A DNA stretch of 64,000 nt. Origin: Superficieibacter sp. 1612_C1. Its GTDB lineage: Bacteria > Pseudomonadota > Gammaproteobacteria > Enterobacterales > Enterobacteriaceae. The notes below the pieces were generated by a model. That model was not told the origin of the DNA, did no database searches, and worked only from the letters and a program-made list of their open reading frames with translations. Both the position numbers and the translations under genes were made by a program. The stretch lies in NCBI RefSeq assembly GCF_015234305.1, contig NZ_JADGMI010000006.1:1-64000 (forward strand), given 5' to 3'. Every line of letters begins with the position of its first letter. Position 1 is the first letter of the stretch. Shown in pieces: positions 51,068 to 60,612 of the stretch.

Positions 51068-53250
51068 CACACGCTACCCTTCCTGAAGATGAAGCGCTGA
51101 GCGGCCCGATGCTGGATCGCTGGGCGCTGGCAATAGGCGATGTGGCGGCACACTACCGCGTCTCCTGCTCGCCGGGCACGATCCAGGCTAACGCCCCGTG
51201 GTTTCAGGGCAAGCCGTGGCTACCCGCGTTAACCCAGCTCGCGCGACAGAGCGGGCTCTCTTTCCAGCCGCTAACGGACCCGCAGGCCGCGCTCTCGCGC
51301 TGGCAACTGCCGGTGGTTGCTGTACTGGCAAACGATCATCTGGCGGTGATTGAACAGTTCGACGGCGAGGATACGGTCGAGGTCAGCGTGATTGACAACA
51401 CGCGCCAGCGCAATCGGGTGGCGCTCAGCGCACTGCTGGCGGACATCCGCTATGCGGTGGCGCTGCGCCCGCTCTCGGCGCTGAAGGACAGCCGGGTCGA
51501 CGCCTATATTTCCCGCTTTCGTCCCGACTGGCTGAAAAGCCTGGTGATGAAAGATCTCAAACCCTACGGTCCGGTGATGCTGGCAGCACTGCTGATCAAC
51601 GTCCTGTCGCTGTCAGGCATTATCTTCTCAATGCAGGTCTACGACCGGGTGATCCCGGCGCAGTCGTGGCCGTCGCTATATGTCCTGGCGCTCGGTGTGC
51701 TGATCGCGGTGATCTTCGGTTTTCTGCTGCGGATCGCGCGCGGCAATATTATGGATCTGCTGGGTAAACGGGCCGATATGCGCGTCTCCGACCGGGTATT
51801 CAGCCACGCGCTGCGCCTGCGCAACAGCGCCATTCCCCGCTCCACCGGCAGCTTTATTTCCCAGCTGCGCGAGCTGGAGCAGATCCGCGAGATGGTGACC
51901 TCGTCGACCATGTCGACGGTGGTCGATCTGCCCTTCTTCCTGCTGTTTATGGTGGTGCTGGCGATTATCGCCCCGCCGCTGGCGTGGATCGCCCCGGTCG
52001 CCGCGCTGCTGATGATCCTGCCTGGCCTGCTGCTGCAAAAAAAGCTGGCGGTACTGGCAAATCAGTCGGCCCACGAAGCCACGCTGCGTAATGCGGTACT
52101 GGTTGAGAGCGTACAGGGGCTGGAAGACATCAAACTGATGCAGGCCGAGAACCGCTTCCTGCAACAGTGGAATCACTATATCCGCATTACCGCCGAATCC
52201 GGCCTGCGCACCCGCGAACTGTCGCAGGGGTTGATTAGCTGGGGGATCACCGTACAGAGCCTGGTTTACGCGGCGGTGGTAATGTTCGGCGCGCCGCTGG
52301 TGATCGACGGCACGATGACCACCGGTGCGGTGGTGGCGGCGTCAATGCTGGCTTCGCGGATGATAGCGCCGATGGCGAACCTGTGTGGCGTGCTGGCCCG
52401 CTGGCAGCAGGTCAAAGCGGCTAAGGTGGGGCTGGACAGCATTATGCAACTGCCCACCGAGACGCAGCGCGATGACAGTCTGGTGCACCAGGAGATTTTC
52501 CACGGCCATTACCAGTTTGAGAACGCGCAGTTTCGCTACCACAACGACGATCAGAGCATTCCGCTGCGCATTAACCGACTGGAGATCCAGCCCGGCGAGC
52601 GGGTTGCCATTCTCGGGCGCAACGGGGCCGGGAAATCAACCCTGCTACAGGCGCTGGCGGGCGGAGTCGAGCTGGCGGGCGGTGAAGCGCGCCTCGACAG
52701 CCTGAGCCTGTCGCAGATCGACATGGCCGACCTGCGGCGCAATATCGGTTTTCTCAGCCAGAACGCCCGCCTGTTTTACGGCACCCTGCGCGAGAACCTG
52801 ACCCTGGGCGCGCCGCACGCCAGCGATGAGGAGATTTTCAACGTGCTGGATATCAGCGGCGCGGCGCGCTTTGTCAAAACCCAGCCGAAGGGGCTGGATC
52901 ATCCGATTATGGAGGGCGGCACCGGGCTTTCCGGCGGCCAGCGTCAGTCTATTCTGCTGGCGCGAATGCTGCTGCGCTCGCCCAATATCGTCCTGCTAGA
53001 TGAACCCACTGCCTCGCTGGACGAGCACACCGGGCGGGAGTTTATTCAGCGGCTCGGCCAGTGGCTCGGCAACCGCACGCTGATCGTCGCCACCCACCGC
53101 GTGCCGGTGCTCGACCTGGTGGAACGGGTTATCGTGCTAAAAGAGGGGCAACTGGTGATGGACGCGCCGAAAACGCAGGCGTTAAGTCAGAGTCGTAAAA
53201 CCACGCCGGTAAACGGACAGGAGGATAACAATGAAAACCAGTCAGCGTGA
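51064..53250 (+). CDS. bapC: Type I secretion ABC transporter (LapB/BapC-type)
   Basis: 728-residue inner-membrane ATPase that drives adhesin export. An N-terminal C39-like domain (1-140) without a clear catalytic Cys-His pair is followed by about six membrane helices (about 165-450) and an ATPase domain with GRNGAGKST (about 517-525), LSGGQ (about 622) and VLLDEPTASLD (about 643). A degenerate C39 domain is typical of exporters that bind but do not cleave their substrate. Overlaps both neighbours (4 and 20 bases). Confidence 0.93.
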   Translation: MTHATLPEDEALSGPMLDRWALAIGDVAAHYRVSCSPGTIQANAPWFQGKPWLPALTQLARQSGLSFQPLTDPQAALSRWQLPVVAVLANDHLAVIEQFDGEDTVEVSVIDNTRQRNRVALSALLADIRYAVALRPLSALKDSRVDAYISRFRPDWLKSLVMKDLKPYGPVMLAALLINVLSLSGIIFSMQVYDRVIPAQSWPSLYVLALGVLIAVIFGFLLRIARGNIMDLLGKRADMRVSDRVFSHALRLRNSAIPRSTGSFISQLRELEQIREMVTSSTMSTVVDLPFFLLFMVVLAIIAPPLAWIAPVAALLMILPGLLLQKKLAVLANQSAHEATLRNAVLVESVQGLEDIKLMQAENRFLQQWNHYIRITAESGLRTRELSQGLISWGITVQSLVYAAVVMFGAPLVIDGTMTTGAVVAASMLASRMIAPMANLCGVLARWQQVKAAKVGLDSIMQLPTETQRDDSLVHQEIFHGHYQFENAQFRYHNDDQSIPLRINRLEIQPGERVAILGRNGAGKSTLLQALAGGVELAGGEARLDSLSLSQIDMADLRRNIGFLSQNARLFYGTLRENLTLGAPHASDEEIFNVLDISGAARFVKTQPKGLDHPIMEGGTGLSGGQRQSILLARMLLRSPNIVLLDEPTASLDEHTGREFIQRLGQWLGNRTLIVATHRVPVLDLVERVIVLKEGQLVMDAPKTQALSQSRKTTPVNGQEDNNENQSA

Positions 53251-54421
53251 CGCGGCATTCGACGACCTGGATCTCAGCCGCGAGAATGCTTTTTCCGGAT
53301 CGACGCGCATTATTGTCCTCTGTACCCTGCTGTTTGTCCTGACCGGGATCTGGGCGTGGTTCGGCGTGCTGGATGAGGTTTCCACCGGCACCGGCAAAGT
53401 GGTGCCCAGCTCGCGCGAGCAGCTTTTACAGTCGCTCGACGGCGGCGTGCTGGCCGAATTAACGGTGCGTGAAGGTGACCAGGTGAAGGCGGGCCAGGTG
53501 GTGGCGCGGCTCGACCCGACCCGTTCCGAGTCCAACGTCGGCGAGAGCGCGGCGCGCTACCGGGCCTCTCTCGCCTCCAGCGCACGGCTTTACGCCGAAG
53601 TCAGCGATAAACCGCTGCTCTTTCCCGACTCGCTGAAAGCCTGGCCGGATCTTATCGCCGCGGAGACCCGACTCTATAACTCCCGCCGCGCGCAGCTTAC
53701 CGACGCCCAGACAGAGTTAAAAGAGGCGCTGACCTCGGTTAATAAAGAGCTGGCGATCACTCAGCGGCTGGAGAAAAGCGGCGCGGCCAGCCACGTCGAA
53801 GTGCTGCGACTGCAACGGCAAAAAAGCGATTTGGGGCTTAAGCTCAGCGACCTGCGTTCGCAGTATTACGTTCAGGCGCGCGAGGCGTTATCGAAAGCTA
53901 ATGCCGAGGTCGAAATGCTCTCGGCGATCATTAAAGGCCGGGAAGATTCGGTGACGCGTTTGACTGTGCGCTCGCCGGTGCGCGGCATTGTGAAAAACAT
54001 TCAGGTGACCACCATCGGCGGCGTGATCCCGCCCAACGGGGAGATGATGGAAATTGTGCCCATTGACGACCGGCTGCTGATCGAAGCGCGTCTGTCACCG
54101 CGCGACATCGCCTTTATTCATCCTGGTCAGCGCGCGCTGGTAAAAATCACCGCCTACGATTACGCCATTTACGGCGGTATGGAGGGCGAAGTCGAAACTA
54201 TTTCGCCGGATACGATTCAGGATAAGGTGAAGCCGGAGATCTTCTATTACCGGGTGTTTATCCGCACCCATCAGGATTTTCTGGTCAATAAAGCGGGACG
54301 CCGTTTTTCTATCGCGCCAGGGATGATTGCGACGGTCGATATTAAAACCGGGGAGAAGACGATTGTCGATTACCTGATAAAACCGTTTAACCGCGCTAAA
54401 GAGGCGTTGCGGGAGCGGTAG
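53231..54421 (+). CDS. bapD: HlyD/LapC-type periplasmic adaptor
   Basis: Membrane-fusion protein linking exporter and TolC-like channel. 396 residues: one N-terminal membrane helix (about 27-48), split lipoyl/barrel-sandwich domain (VREGDQVKAGQVVARLDPT and VRSPVRGIVKNIQVTT), a coiled-coil hairpin between them and a beta-barrel C-domain. It begins inside the end of bapC, with AGGAGG before its ATG. Confidence 0.93.
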   Translation: MKTSQRDAAFDDLDLSRENAFSGSTRIIVLCTLLFVLTGIWAWFGVLDEVSTGTGKVVPSSREQLLQSLDGGVLAELTVREGDQVKAGQVVARLDPTRSESNVGESAARYRASLASSARLYAEVSDKPLLFPDSLKAWPDLIAAETRLYNSRRAQLTDAQTELKEALTSVNKELAITQRLEKSGAASHVEVLRLQRQKSDLGLKLSDLRSQYYVQAREALSKANAEVEMLSAIIKGREDSVTRLTVRSPVRGIVKNIQVTTIGGVIPPNGEMMEIVPIDDRLLIEARLSPRDIAFIHPGQRALVKITAYDYAIYGGMEGEVETISPDTIQDKVKPEIFYYRVFIRTHQDFLVNKAGRRFSIAPGMIATVDIKTGEKTIVDYLIKPFNRAKEALRER

Positions 54422-54450
54422 AAAGGTGATGTGATACCATACCCGACACT

Positions 54451-54489
54451 GTCACTATGCTGCCAGTTATTCGCTGGCAGCATAGTGAC
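54451..54489. terminator. 16-bp perfect inverted repeat between bapD and the Ail-like gene
   Basis: Arms 54451-54466 and 54474-54489 with a 7-base loop, no T-run. It sits between two convergent genes and may be a bidirectional stop or 3'-end protector. Confidence 0.6.
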
Positions 54490-54496
54490 TCATCGC

Positions 54497-55057
54497 TTAA
54501 AAGCGGTAACCTACGCCAACATTAAACCCGTTGATGGAACGATCGCCGTCGATATCGATATTTGTCCCTTCATAGCCTACGTTAACGCTTAAATTCTCAA
54601 CTGGGTTAATAATAACACCAGCGCCATAAGCGAATGAGGTAGATTTCTCGCTAAGGCTTTCACGACCGACGTAGCCGTCGCCTGCATTACGCCAGGTAGT
54701 ATGGGCATCAACTTTAGTACGGGCAACACCCCCTAAAGCATACAACGACACGTATTCATTAATACGGTACGCGGGGCCAGCCAGCAGAGAATAATATTTC
54801 GCTTCAATATCATTATGGACTGCATCACCATAATAATAGTAATCCTGCTTTTCATCGCCTTTCATATAGGTGAATGAACCCAGCACGCTGAATGGCGAAT
54901 CAAATTCATACCGGTACTGAGCATTTACGCCGCGAATATTTTTGAAACCCTCTACTTTACCTTGAGCATAACCCAATGATACTGAATGGTTATCTGCCAT
55001 CACCATGCCGCTTGCTAGGCTGCCTGCAAGCATTACGACCAGAGAGATTTTTTTCAC
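54497..55057 (-). CDS. Ail/OmpX/Lom family outer-membrane protein
   Basis: 186 residues: signal peptide cleaved after VMA (about residue 21), then an eight-stranded barrel with alternating hydrophobic strands and terminal VGVGYRF. Family members aid adhesion, invasion or serum resistance. It is on the strand opposite to bapABCD. A strong dyad lies in its upstream region. Confidence 0.9.
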   Translation of the reverse strand: MKKISLVVMLAGSLASGMVMADNHSVSLGYAQGKVEGFKNIRGVNAQYRYEFDSPFSVLGSFTYMKGDEKQDYYYYGDAVHNDIEAKYYSLLAGPAYRINEYVSLYALGGVARTKVDAHTTWRNAGDGYVGRESLSEKSTSFAYGAGVIINPVENLSVNVGYEGTNIDIDGDRSINGFNVGVGYRF

Positions 55058-55103
55058 TTTTTATCCTTTATATATTGTCAGAAATTATCCTGATCCCGCT
55101 TCG

Positions 55104-55136
55104 CATTCAGTAAATAACAATATTACTTACTGAATG
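55104..55136. promoter_or_regulatory. Operator-like dyad upstream of the Ail-like gene
   Basis: CATTCAGTAA and TTACTGAATG, a perfect 10-bp inverted repeat spaced by 13 AT-rich bases, about 50-80 bp before the gene start. It could be a regulator site or an mRNA leader hairpin. Confidence 0.45.
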
Positions 55137-55222
55137 AAGCTTATTGTTACTTTTATATGAATGGGTTGAAATACAGATTAATCTCAAAGGAGGATATATA
55201 GCAGGATCGTCCCTACAAAATA

Positions 55223-55248
55223 TAGTAGGAAAATTATTTTATCCTACT
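55223..55248 (-). terminator. Weak hairpin at the end of the lipoprotein gene
   Basis: AGTAGGA/TCCTACT arms (55224-55230 with 55242-55248) overlap the stop codon; minus-strand TATATTTTG follows. A poor but possible terminator. Confidence 0.4.
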
Positions 55249-55681
55249 TAAGCCCGGCAATAACCTGTTGTTGGGTAACCATATCCGTCACGATAACCTC
55301 TTTCTCATTTTCCGGCGTCAGCATCACTGAACGAATGAGGCGTATCTCATGGCCGTCACGCAGCTGGCTATTTTCAAAGCTCACCACGATCGATTTATTG
55401 CGCCAGTGGCCGATATCAAAACCGCCTGCGGCAATAAACTCCTGAATATCATTTTTATCGTTGAAGGTGTGGCCCGGAAGGATAAGCAGGCGATCGTTGA
55501 GAAATACTTCGTAGTACTGGCGTTTATTGTCGGGCAAAAAGATATCTACGACGTGATCGATTCGCCAGTGGTAAACCGTATTTTCATAGACCACGGTACG
55601 TTCAACCCGATGGTTTTTACAGCCTGAAAGCATGGACAGAAGCAGGCAACCGACCAGTGTGATGGTTTTACGTAACGACAT
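55244..55681 (-). CDS. Small outer-membrane lipoprotein, unknown function
   Basis: 145 residues with lipobox LSGC (lipidated Cys21) and Lys at +2, which fits outer-membrane sorting. The mature part is polar, with no domain I recognise. Single gene between the Ail-like gene and phoX. Confidence 0.8.
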   Translation of the reverse strand: MSLRKTITLVGCLLLSMLSGCKNHRVERTVVYENTVYHWRIDHVVDIFLPDNKRQYYEVFLNDRLLILPGHTFNDKNDIQEFIAAGGFDIGHWRNKSIVVSFENSQLRDGHEIRLIRSVMLTPENEKEVIVTDMVTQQQVIAGLK

Positions 55682-55792
55682 GAGGCTCCCCGGACGTGAA
55701 AAGATTATCGTAGCAAGATGTCAGCCGTTCGTCCCTCCCTGCTTCTGGTAGCGTCAGGCGGACGCTCCGGCGTTAATCTGCGCAAATGTTAT

Positions 55793-55811
55793 AAATCTGT
55801 AACACAGATTT
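55793..55811. promoter_or_regulatory. Short dyad upstream of phoX
   Basis: AAATCTGT-AAC-ACAGATTT, perfect 8-bp arms, 50 bp before the phoX start. It does not look like a Pho box; the function is unknown. Confidence 0.35.
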
Positions 55812-55863
55812 CCTAGTATGGCCTGCAACTTTTGTCCCTCTGGCAAACTGACAGGAAGCCGCG

Positions 55864-57837
55864 ATGAGCAGACCATTACACTCCGTATTCAAAAAAGAAC
55901 ACAGCGAAGATATCAGTAATCCCAGCGCTAACCCGGTATTCTCGGAGGTGGCGGATGTTTTTCTCTCCCGCCGTCGCTTTTTACAGGCGGGCGCAATCGC
56001 CGGTGCCGCCGTCTCTTTCCCCGCGCTGATGCGCTCAGAAAGCGCCTTCGCCGCGCTGACCCGCCCTTCCCCGCTGGCAAAGGCCGTCGCGCTGGGGTTT
56101 ACCAGTATTCCGCTCTCGACCGACGATACCGTGATCGTGCCGGAAGGCTATATTGCGCGCCCGTTCTACCGCTGGGGTGACGCGGTGGGCCTGAAGGGTA
56201 ACCTGCCTGAATTTAAAATGGACGGCAGCAATACCACGGAAGAGCAGGCCGCGCAGGCCGGGATGCACCATGACGGCATGGCCTGGTTTAGCCTGCCGCA
56301 GGGCGAAGATAATCCGTCGCATGGCCTGCTGGCGCTGAACCATGAATATATTGATAACGGGATGCTGTTCAAAGACGGCGTTGCCAACTGGAGTCACGAA
56401 AAAGCCCTCAAGGGGCAGAATGCGATGGGCGTGTCGGTAATTGAAGTGAAAAAGAGCGGTAACGACTGGCAGGTCGTGCGCCCTTCAACGTATGCGCGAC
56501 GGATCACCGTTAACACGCCGATGCAGCTTACCGGCCCGGCGCGTCAGCAGGATCTGATGAAAACCGCCGCCGATCCGCAGGGTGAAGTGGTACTGGGCAC
56601 CATGCAGAACTGCGCGAACGGGTTTACGCCGTGGGGCACTTATCTCACCTGCGAAGAAAACTGGTCCGATATTTTCGTGAAGAAGGCAGAACGTAATGCG
56701 CTGGAGAAGCGCTACGGCATCAGCGACACCGACGCCTCCTACCGCTGGAATGAAGTGGACGATCGTTTTAACGTTGATAAAACGCCCAACGAGCCGAATC
56801 GCTTTGGCTGGGTGGTGGAGATCGATCCTTATAATCCCTCCTCCACGCCACGTAAACATACCGCACTGGGGCGCTTCAAACATGAGGGCGCGGCGGTAAC
56901 GCTGGCGTCGGATAACCGTGTGGTTGTCTATATGGGCGACGATCAGAAATTCGAATACATCTATAAATTTATTTCGGATAAAAAATACGATTCGGCAAAC
57001 CGCGAGGCGGGAATGCAGTTGCTGGAATCCGGCACACTGTACGTGGCTAAATTCAACGACGACGGCAGCGGCGACTGGCTGCCGCTGGTCTTCGGCGAAA
57101 ATGGACTGGATAAGAGCAACGGCTTTGAAAATCAGGGCGATCTGCTGATCAAAACCCGTCTGGCGGCGGATACGGTCGGCGCAACCAAAATGGACAGGCC
57201 GGAGTGGATTGCCGTAGACCCGCATAGCATGGGCAGCGTCTATTGCACGCTGACCAATAACAGCGATCGCGGAATGGAGGGCAAAGCACCGGTGGATGCT
57301 GCAAACCCACGCGCCGCCAATCTGTTCGGCCATATCATGCACTGGAATGAAGAAAACGGCGATCCGGCGGCCACACGCTTTAAATGGGATATTCTGGTGC
57401 TGGCGGGACGCACGGATGATAAGGATGCTAAAGCCAAAGGATCGATGCAGGGCGCGGAGTTCGGCAGCCCGGACGGCTTGTCATTCGACCATCGCGGCGT
57501 GTTGTGGATCCAGACCGATGTCTCTTCCAGCACCATCAACCAGAAAGATTATGCCGGAATGGGCAATAACCAGATGGTCGCTACCATTCCCGGCACCAAT
57601 GAATATCGCCGCTTCCTCACCGGGCCGCGCGGCTGCGAGATCACCGGGATTGCCTTTACGCCGGATAATCGCACGCTGTTTATCAATATTCAGCATCCCG
57701 GCGAAGGCGGTGACGATGTGACCGATCCGGCCAATCCCCGCGCGGTGTCTAACTGGCCGGATGCCAATCCCAATGGGCGTCCGCGCTCGTCAACGGTAGT
57801 GATTACCAAAGCCGATGGCGGAATGATCGGCCTGTAA
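55864..57837 (+). CDS. phoX: PhoX-family alkaline phosphatase, Tat-exported
   Basis: 657-residue phosphatase of the PhoX/DUF839 family, which use Ca and Fe at the active site and hydrolyse phosphomonoesters in the periplasm. The N terminus has a twin-arginine signal SRRRFLQAG (35-43), hydrophobic stretch and likely cleavage after AFA (63). Family motifs include NCANGFTPWGTYLTCEENW and GSPDGLSFDHRGVLWIQTD. An isolated gene; I saw no Pho box. Confidence 0.9.
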   Translation: MSRPLHSVFKKEHSEDISNPSANPVFSEVADVFLSRRRFLQAGAIAGAAVSFPALMRSESAFAALTRPSPLAKAVALGFTSIPLSTDDTVIVPEGYIARPFYRWGDAVGLKGNLPEFKMDGSNTTEEQAAQAGMHHDGMAWFSLPQGEDNPSHGLLALNHEYIDNGMLFKDGVANWSHEKALKGQNAMGVSVIEVKKSGNDWQVVRPSTYARRITVNTPMQLTGPARQQDLMKTAADPQGEVVLGTMQNCANGFTPWGTYLTCEENWSDIFVKKAERNALEKRYGISDTDASYRWNEVDDRFNVDKTPNEPNRFGWVVEIDPYNPSSTPRKHTALGRFKHEGAAVTLASDNRVVVYMGDDQKFEYIYKFISDKKYDSANREAGMQLLESGTLYVAKFNDDGSGDWLPLVFGENGLDKSNGFENQGDLLIKTRLAADTVGATKMDRPEWIAVDPHSMGSVYCTLTNNSDRGMEGKAPVDAANPRAANLFGHIMHWNEENGDPAATRFKWDILVLAGRTDDKDAKAKGSMQGAEFGSPDGLSFDHRGVLWIQTDVSSSTINQKDYAGMGNNQMVATIPGTNEYRRFLTGPRGCEITGIAFTPDNRTLFINIQHPGEGGDDVTDPANPRAVSNWPDANPNGRPRSSTVVITKADGGMIGL

Positions 57838-57846
57838 ATCTTCACC

Positions 57847-57887
57847 ACGCCCCGGGCATCCTGTTCTGATAGCCGCCCGGGGCGTTT
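57847..57887 (+). terminator. Terminator of phoX
   Basis: An 11-bp GC-rich stem (57847-57857 with 57875-57885) and a short TTT. Confidence 0.75.
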
Positions 57888-57959
57888 ACCGTGCCGTACC
57901 GCCAGATGACCTTCTCCCGCATCACCTTTTCCCAGTGACAAACGAAATGACATTTACCG

Positions 57960-57987
57960 TTTACATTGTAATTTGTTATGTTATAAC
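57960..57987 (+). promoter_or_regulatory. aztABCD promoter
   Basis: -35 TTTACA (57960-57965) and -10 TATAAC (57982-57987), 16-bp spacer. The -10 lies inside the Zur box, so zinc-bound Zur would block polymerase. Confidence 0.6.
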
Positions 57988-57988
57988 A
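57974..57988 (+). promoter_or_regulatory. Zur box of aztABCD
   Basis: TGTTATGTTATAACA, one base from the enterobacterial Zur core TGTTATA-TTATAACA. It sits about 40 bp before aztA and indicates repression when zinc is plentiful. Confidence 0.82.
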
Positions 57989-58026
57989 TTGCAATTCGTA
58001 AACAACGGTATGGAATAACGTCTGGT

Positions 58027-58728
58027 ATGGATAGCGATTCAGTAGAGCTGGTAAATCTGACGCTGGGCTATAACGGTTTTCCGGTCATACACAACGTCTC
58101 CGGCTCGGTACGCAAAGGGTCGCTTACCGCAGTGGTGGGTCCTAACGGTTCGGGTAAATCAACGCTGCTTAAAGGGATCGCGGGCATTTTGTCGCCGTCT
58201 GACGGCGAATGCATTATTCAGCACCCGACGCGAATCGCTTATTTGCCGCAGCTATCGGAACTGGACCGCAGCTTTCCGGCCTGCGTGCGGGATATCGTTT
58301 CGCTCGGCTTGTGGCCCGAGCGAGGCCCGTTTCGCCGTCATCGGCAGCAGGATCGTCAACGCCTCTCTGACGCGCTGGCGCAGGTTGGGATGACCGGTTT
58401 TGAAAACCAGCCGCTTGCGGCGTTATCCGGCGGGCAGCTTCAGCGGGCGCTCTTCGCCCGTGTCATTCTTCAGGATGCGGATCTTATTCTGCTTGATGAA
58501 CCCTTCAACGCCATTGATGTGAAGACAACGCGCGACATGCTGGCGCTGATCAAACGCTGGCACGCCCAGTCACGCACCGTGGTGGTGGTGATCCACGATA
58601 TGAGCCTGGTTCGCGAGCACTTTCCAGAGACCCTGATGATCAACGGCAGGGTTATGGCCTGGGGCGAGACCCTGGCGGTACTTAAGCAAGGCACAGACGA
58701 TGACAACGCAGATAAGAGAGTGAATTGA
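58027..58728 (+). CDS. aztA: AztA, zinc ABC transporter ATP-binding protein
   Basis: 233-residue ATPase with GPNGSGKST (38-46), LSGGQ (133-137) and LILLDEP (153-159). Energises zinc uptake through AztB. The start is the ATG giving MDSDSVELVNL; an in-frame TTG at 57973 lies inside the Zur box and is rejected. Its TGA is directly followed by the aztB ATG. Confidence 0.9.
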   Translation: MDSDSVELVNLTLGYNGFPVIHNVSGSVRKGSLTAVVGPNGSGKSTLLKGIAGILSPSDGECIIQHPTRIAYLPQLSELDRSFPACVRDIVSLGLWPERGPFRRHRQQDRQRLSDALAQVGMTGFENQPLAALSGGQLQRALFARVILQDADLILLDEPFNAIDVKTTRDMLALIKRWHAQSRTVVVVIHDMSLVREHFPETLMINGRVMAWGETLAVLKQGTDDDNADKRVN

Positions 58729-59571
58729 ATGACGGGATGGCTTTATGAATGGTTTGTTGCTCCCTTTACCGCATTCGGCTTTATGCGCAATGCGCTTTAT
58801 GGCTCCGTGCTGCTTTCATTAAGCGCCTGCCCGGTGGGCGTATTTTTAACCCTGCGCCGTATGAGCCTGATGGGTGACGCCATGGCTCACGCCATTCTTC
58901 CCGGCGCGGCGATGGGTTTTCTGCTGTATGGCCTGGATATTTTGCCGATGACCCTCGGCGGTCTTCTCGCTGGCCTGCTGGTGGTGCTTAGCGCTGGCGC
59001 AGTTTCGCGTTTAACCATCCAGAAAGAAGATGCCTCTATGGCCGCTTTTTATCTGATCGCGCTGGCGCTTGGCGTGCTGATTATTTCGTTGCGGGGCTCC
59101 AGCGTCGATTTAATGCACGTGCTTTTCGGCACCGTGCTGGCGTTAAACCACGATGCGCTGCTGTTAATTGCCGCGGTGGCGTTTGCGACGCTACTCCTCT
59201 TTTTTATCTTCTGGCGGGTGATTATTGCCGAATGCCTTGACCCGTTGTTTCTACGTTCCGTTTCAGGCTTAGGATCGCCGGTGCATTTTATTTTCCTGGC
59301 GCTGGTGGTGTTAAACCTGGTGGCGGGTTTTCAGGCGCTCGGCACGTTATTGTCGGTAGGGATAATGATATTACCCGCGGTGACCGCCCGCTTTTGGGCA
59401 ACGCGCGTCGCGTCCATGTGCATTTTGTCAGCGTTACTGGGAATACTCTCCTGCCTGGCTGGCCTGCTGCTCTCGTTTCATTTTTCCCTGCCCTCCGGAC
59501 CGGCAATTATATTGTCGGGAGGTATTTTTTATATTTTTTCAGCGATGAGCGTCATGCTGCGCAAGCGTTAA
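58729..59571 (+). CDS. aztB: AztB, zinc ABC transporter permease
   Basis: 280-residue polytopic permease of the ZnuB/MntB class (about eight helices), with the family segment LRRMSLMGDAMAHAILPGAA. Pairs with AztA to move zinc across the inner membrane. No gap to aztA. Confidence 0.92.
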   Translation: MTGWLYEWFVAPFTAFGFMRNALYGSVLLSLSACPVGVFLTLRRMSLMGDAMAHAILPGAAMGFLLYGLDILPMTLGGLLAGLLVVLSAGAVSRLTIQKEDASMAAFYLIALALGVLIISLRGSSVDLMHVLFGTVLALNHDALLLIAAVAFATLLLFFIFWRVIIAECLDPLFLRSVSGLGSPVHFIFLALVVLNLVAGFQALGTLLSVGIMILPAVTARFWATRVASMCILSALLGILSCLAGLLLSFHFSLPSGPAIILSGGIFYIFSAMSVMLRKR

Positions 59572-59628
59572 ATTAAATTCACCACTCATTACAGTAGTCA
59601 TGAATGAAAATAAAAGGAGAAATTGCCG

Positions 59629-60576
59629 ATGAAAAAGGCAAAAAAAGTATCATTTTATCAGTATGTCCCGCTGTTATTTCTGTTATTAACCTCGTGGCAG
59701 GTCAGCGCGAAAATTAACGTTATTGCCAGCTTTTCGATTATTGGCGATATGGCGAAAAATATCGGTCAGGATCGTATTACATTGCGCACCATTGTGGGAC
59801 CAAACGGCGATGCACATGTGTACGAACCGTCTCCGGCCGACGCGATTGCGATGGCTAAAGCCGATGTTATTTTGATTAACGGTTTACAGTTTGAAGGCTT
59901 TATTAAGAGATTGATTGCGGCAAGCGAAACATCCGCGCCGGTAACAGAGACCACGAAGGATGCGCATATCATTCGCGATCCGGCTGGCGGCCATTATCAT
60001 TTTTATGAAGGTAAAGCGGTTTTTCACGCGGCACCTTTTGATCCACACGCATGGCAATCCATCGCCAATGCCAAAATTTATGTGAAAAACATTGCCGATG
60101 CCTTTTGCGCCGCCGATCGGTCTGGCTGCATGTTTTATCAGGACAACGCCCGCGCCTATACCAGTAAGTTGAACGATCTACAGCAAAAAATAAAGGCAGC
60201 GATAGCCACTATTCCCGAGGACAAACGCACCGTGGTCGTGGGACATAATGCGTTCCGCTACTTTGAAGAGGATTACGGCATTCACTTTCTTTCACCACAG
60301 GGAATTTCGACCGAAGCGGAAGCTTCCGCCGCTGACGTTGCCGGTATTTTAAAAGAGATTAAGCAAAATAAAGCATCGGCAGTATTTGCAGAAAATATTT
60401 CCAACCCTCGTCTGGTGGCACAAATTGCGGCTGAAGCCGATCTCAGCGTCGCCGGAACGCTGTATTCCGATGCTTTATCCGATCCCGCCGGGCCTGCCTC
60501 CACCTACCTCGCCATGATGGAGCATAACGTCGCCACCATTACCACCGCCGTGAATAACGGAAAACCACGCCGGTAA
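59629..60576 (+). CDS. aztC: AztC, zinc-binding periplasmic protein
   Basis: 315-residue cluster A-I solute-binding protein with a signal peptide ending near VSA (27). Likely zinc ligands are His63 (GDAHVYEP), His140 (DPHAW), His206 (GHNAF) and Asp281 (YSDALS). A short His-rich loop (GGHYHFYEGKAVFH) replaces the long loop of ZnuA. Two Cys (160, 167) may form a disulfide. The ATG follows AGGAGA by eight bases; a TTG two codons upstream is less likely. Confidence 0.92.
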   Translation: MKKAKKVSFYQYVPLLFLLLTSWQVSAKINVIASFSIIGDMAKNIGQDRITLRTIVGPNGDAHVYEPSPADAIAMAKADVILINGLQFEGFIKRLIAASETSAPVTETTKDAHIIRDPAGGHYHFYEGKAVFHAAPFDPHAWQSIANAKIYVKNIADAFCAADRSGCMFYQDNARAYTSKLNDLQQKIKAAIATIPEDKRTVVVGHNAFRYFEEDYGIHFLSPQGISTEAEASAADVAGILKEIKQNKASAVFAENISNPRLVAQIAAEADLSVAGTLYSDALSDPAGPASTYLAMMEHNVATITTAVNNGKPRR

Positions 60577-60612
60577 TTATTCGCCCGCACAACTGACATA
60601 CTGGAGATCATC

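Noticed and set aside
57973-58026. Upstream TTG start for aztA
   Set aside because: It would place the start codon inside the Zur box and -10 region; the ATG at 58027 fits the family N terminus.
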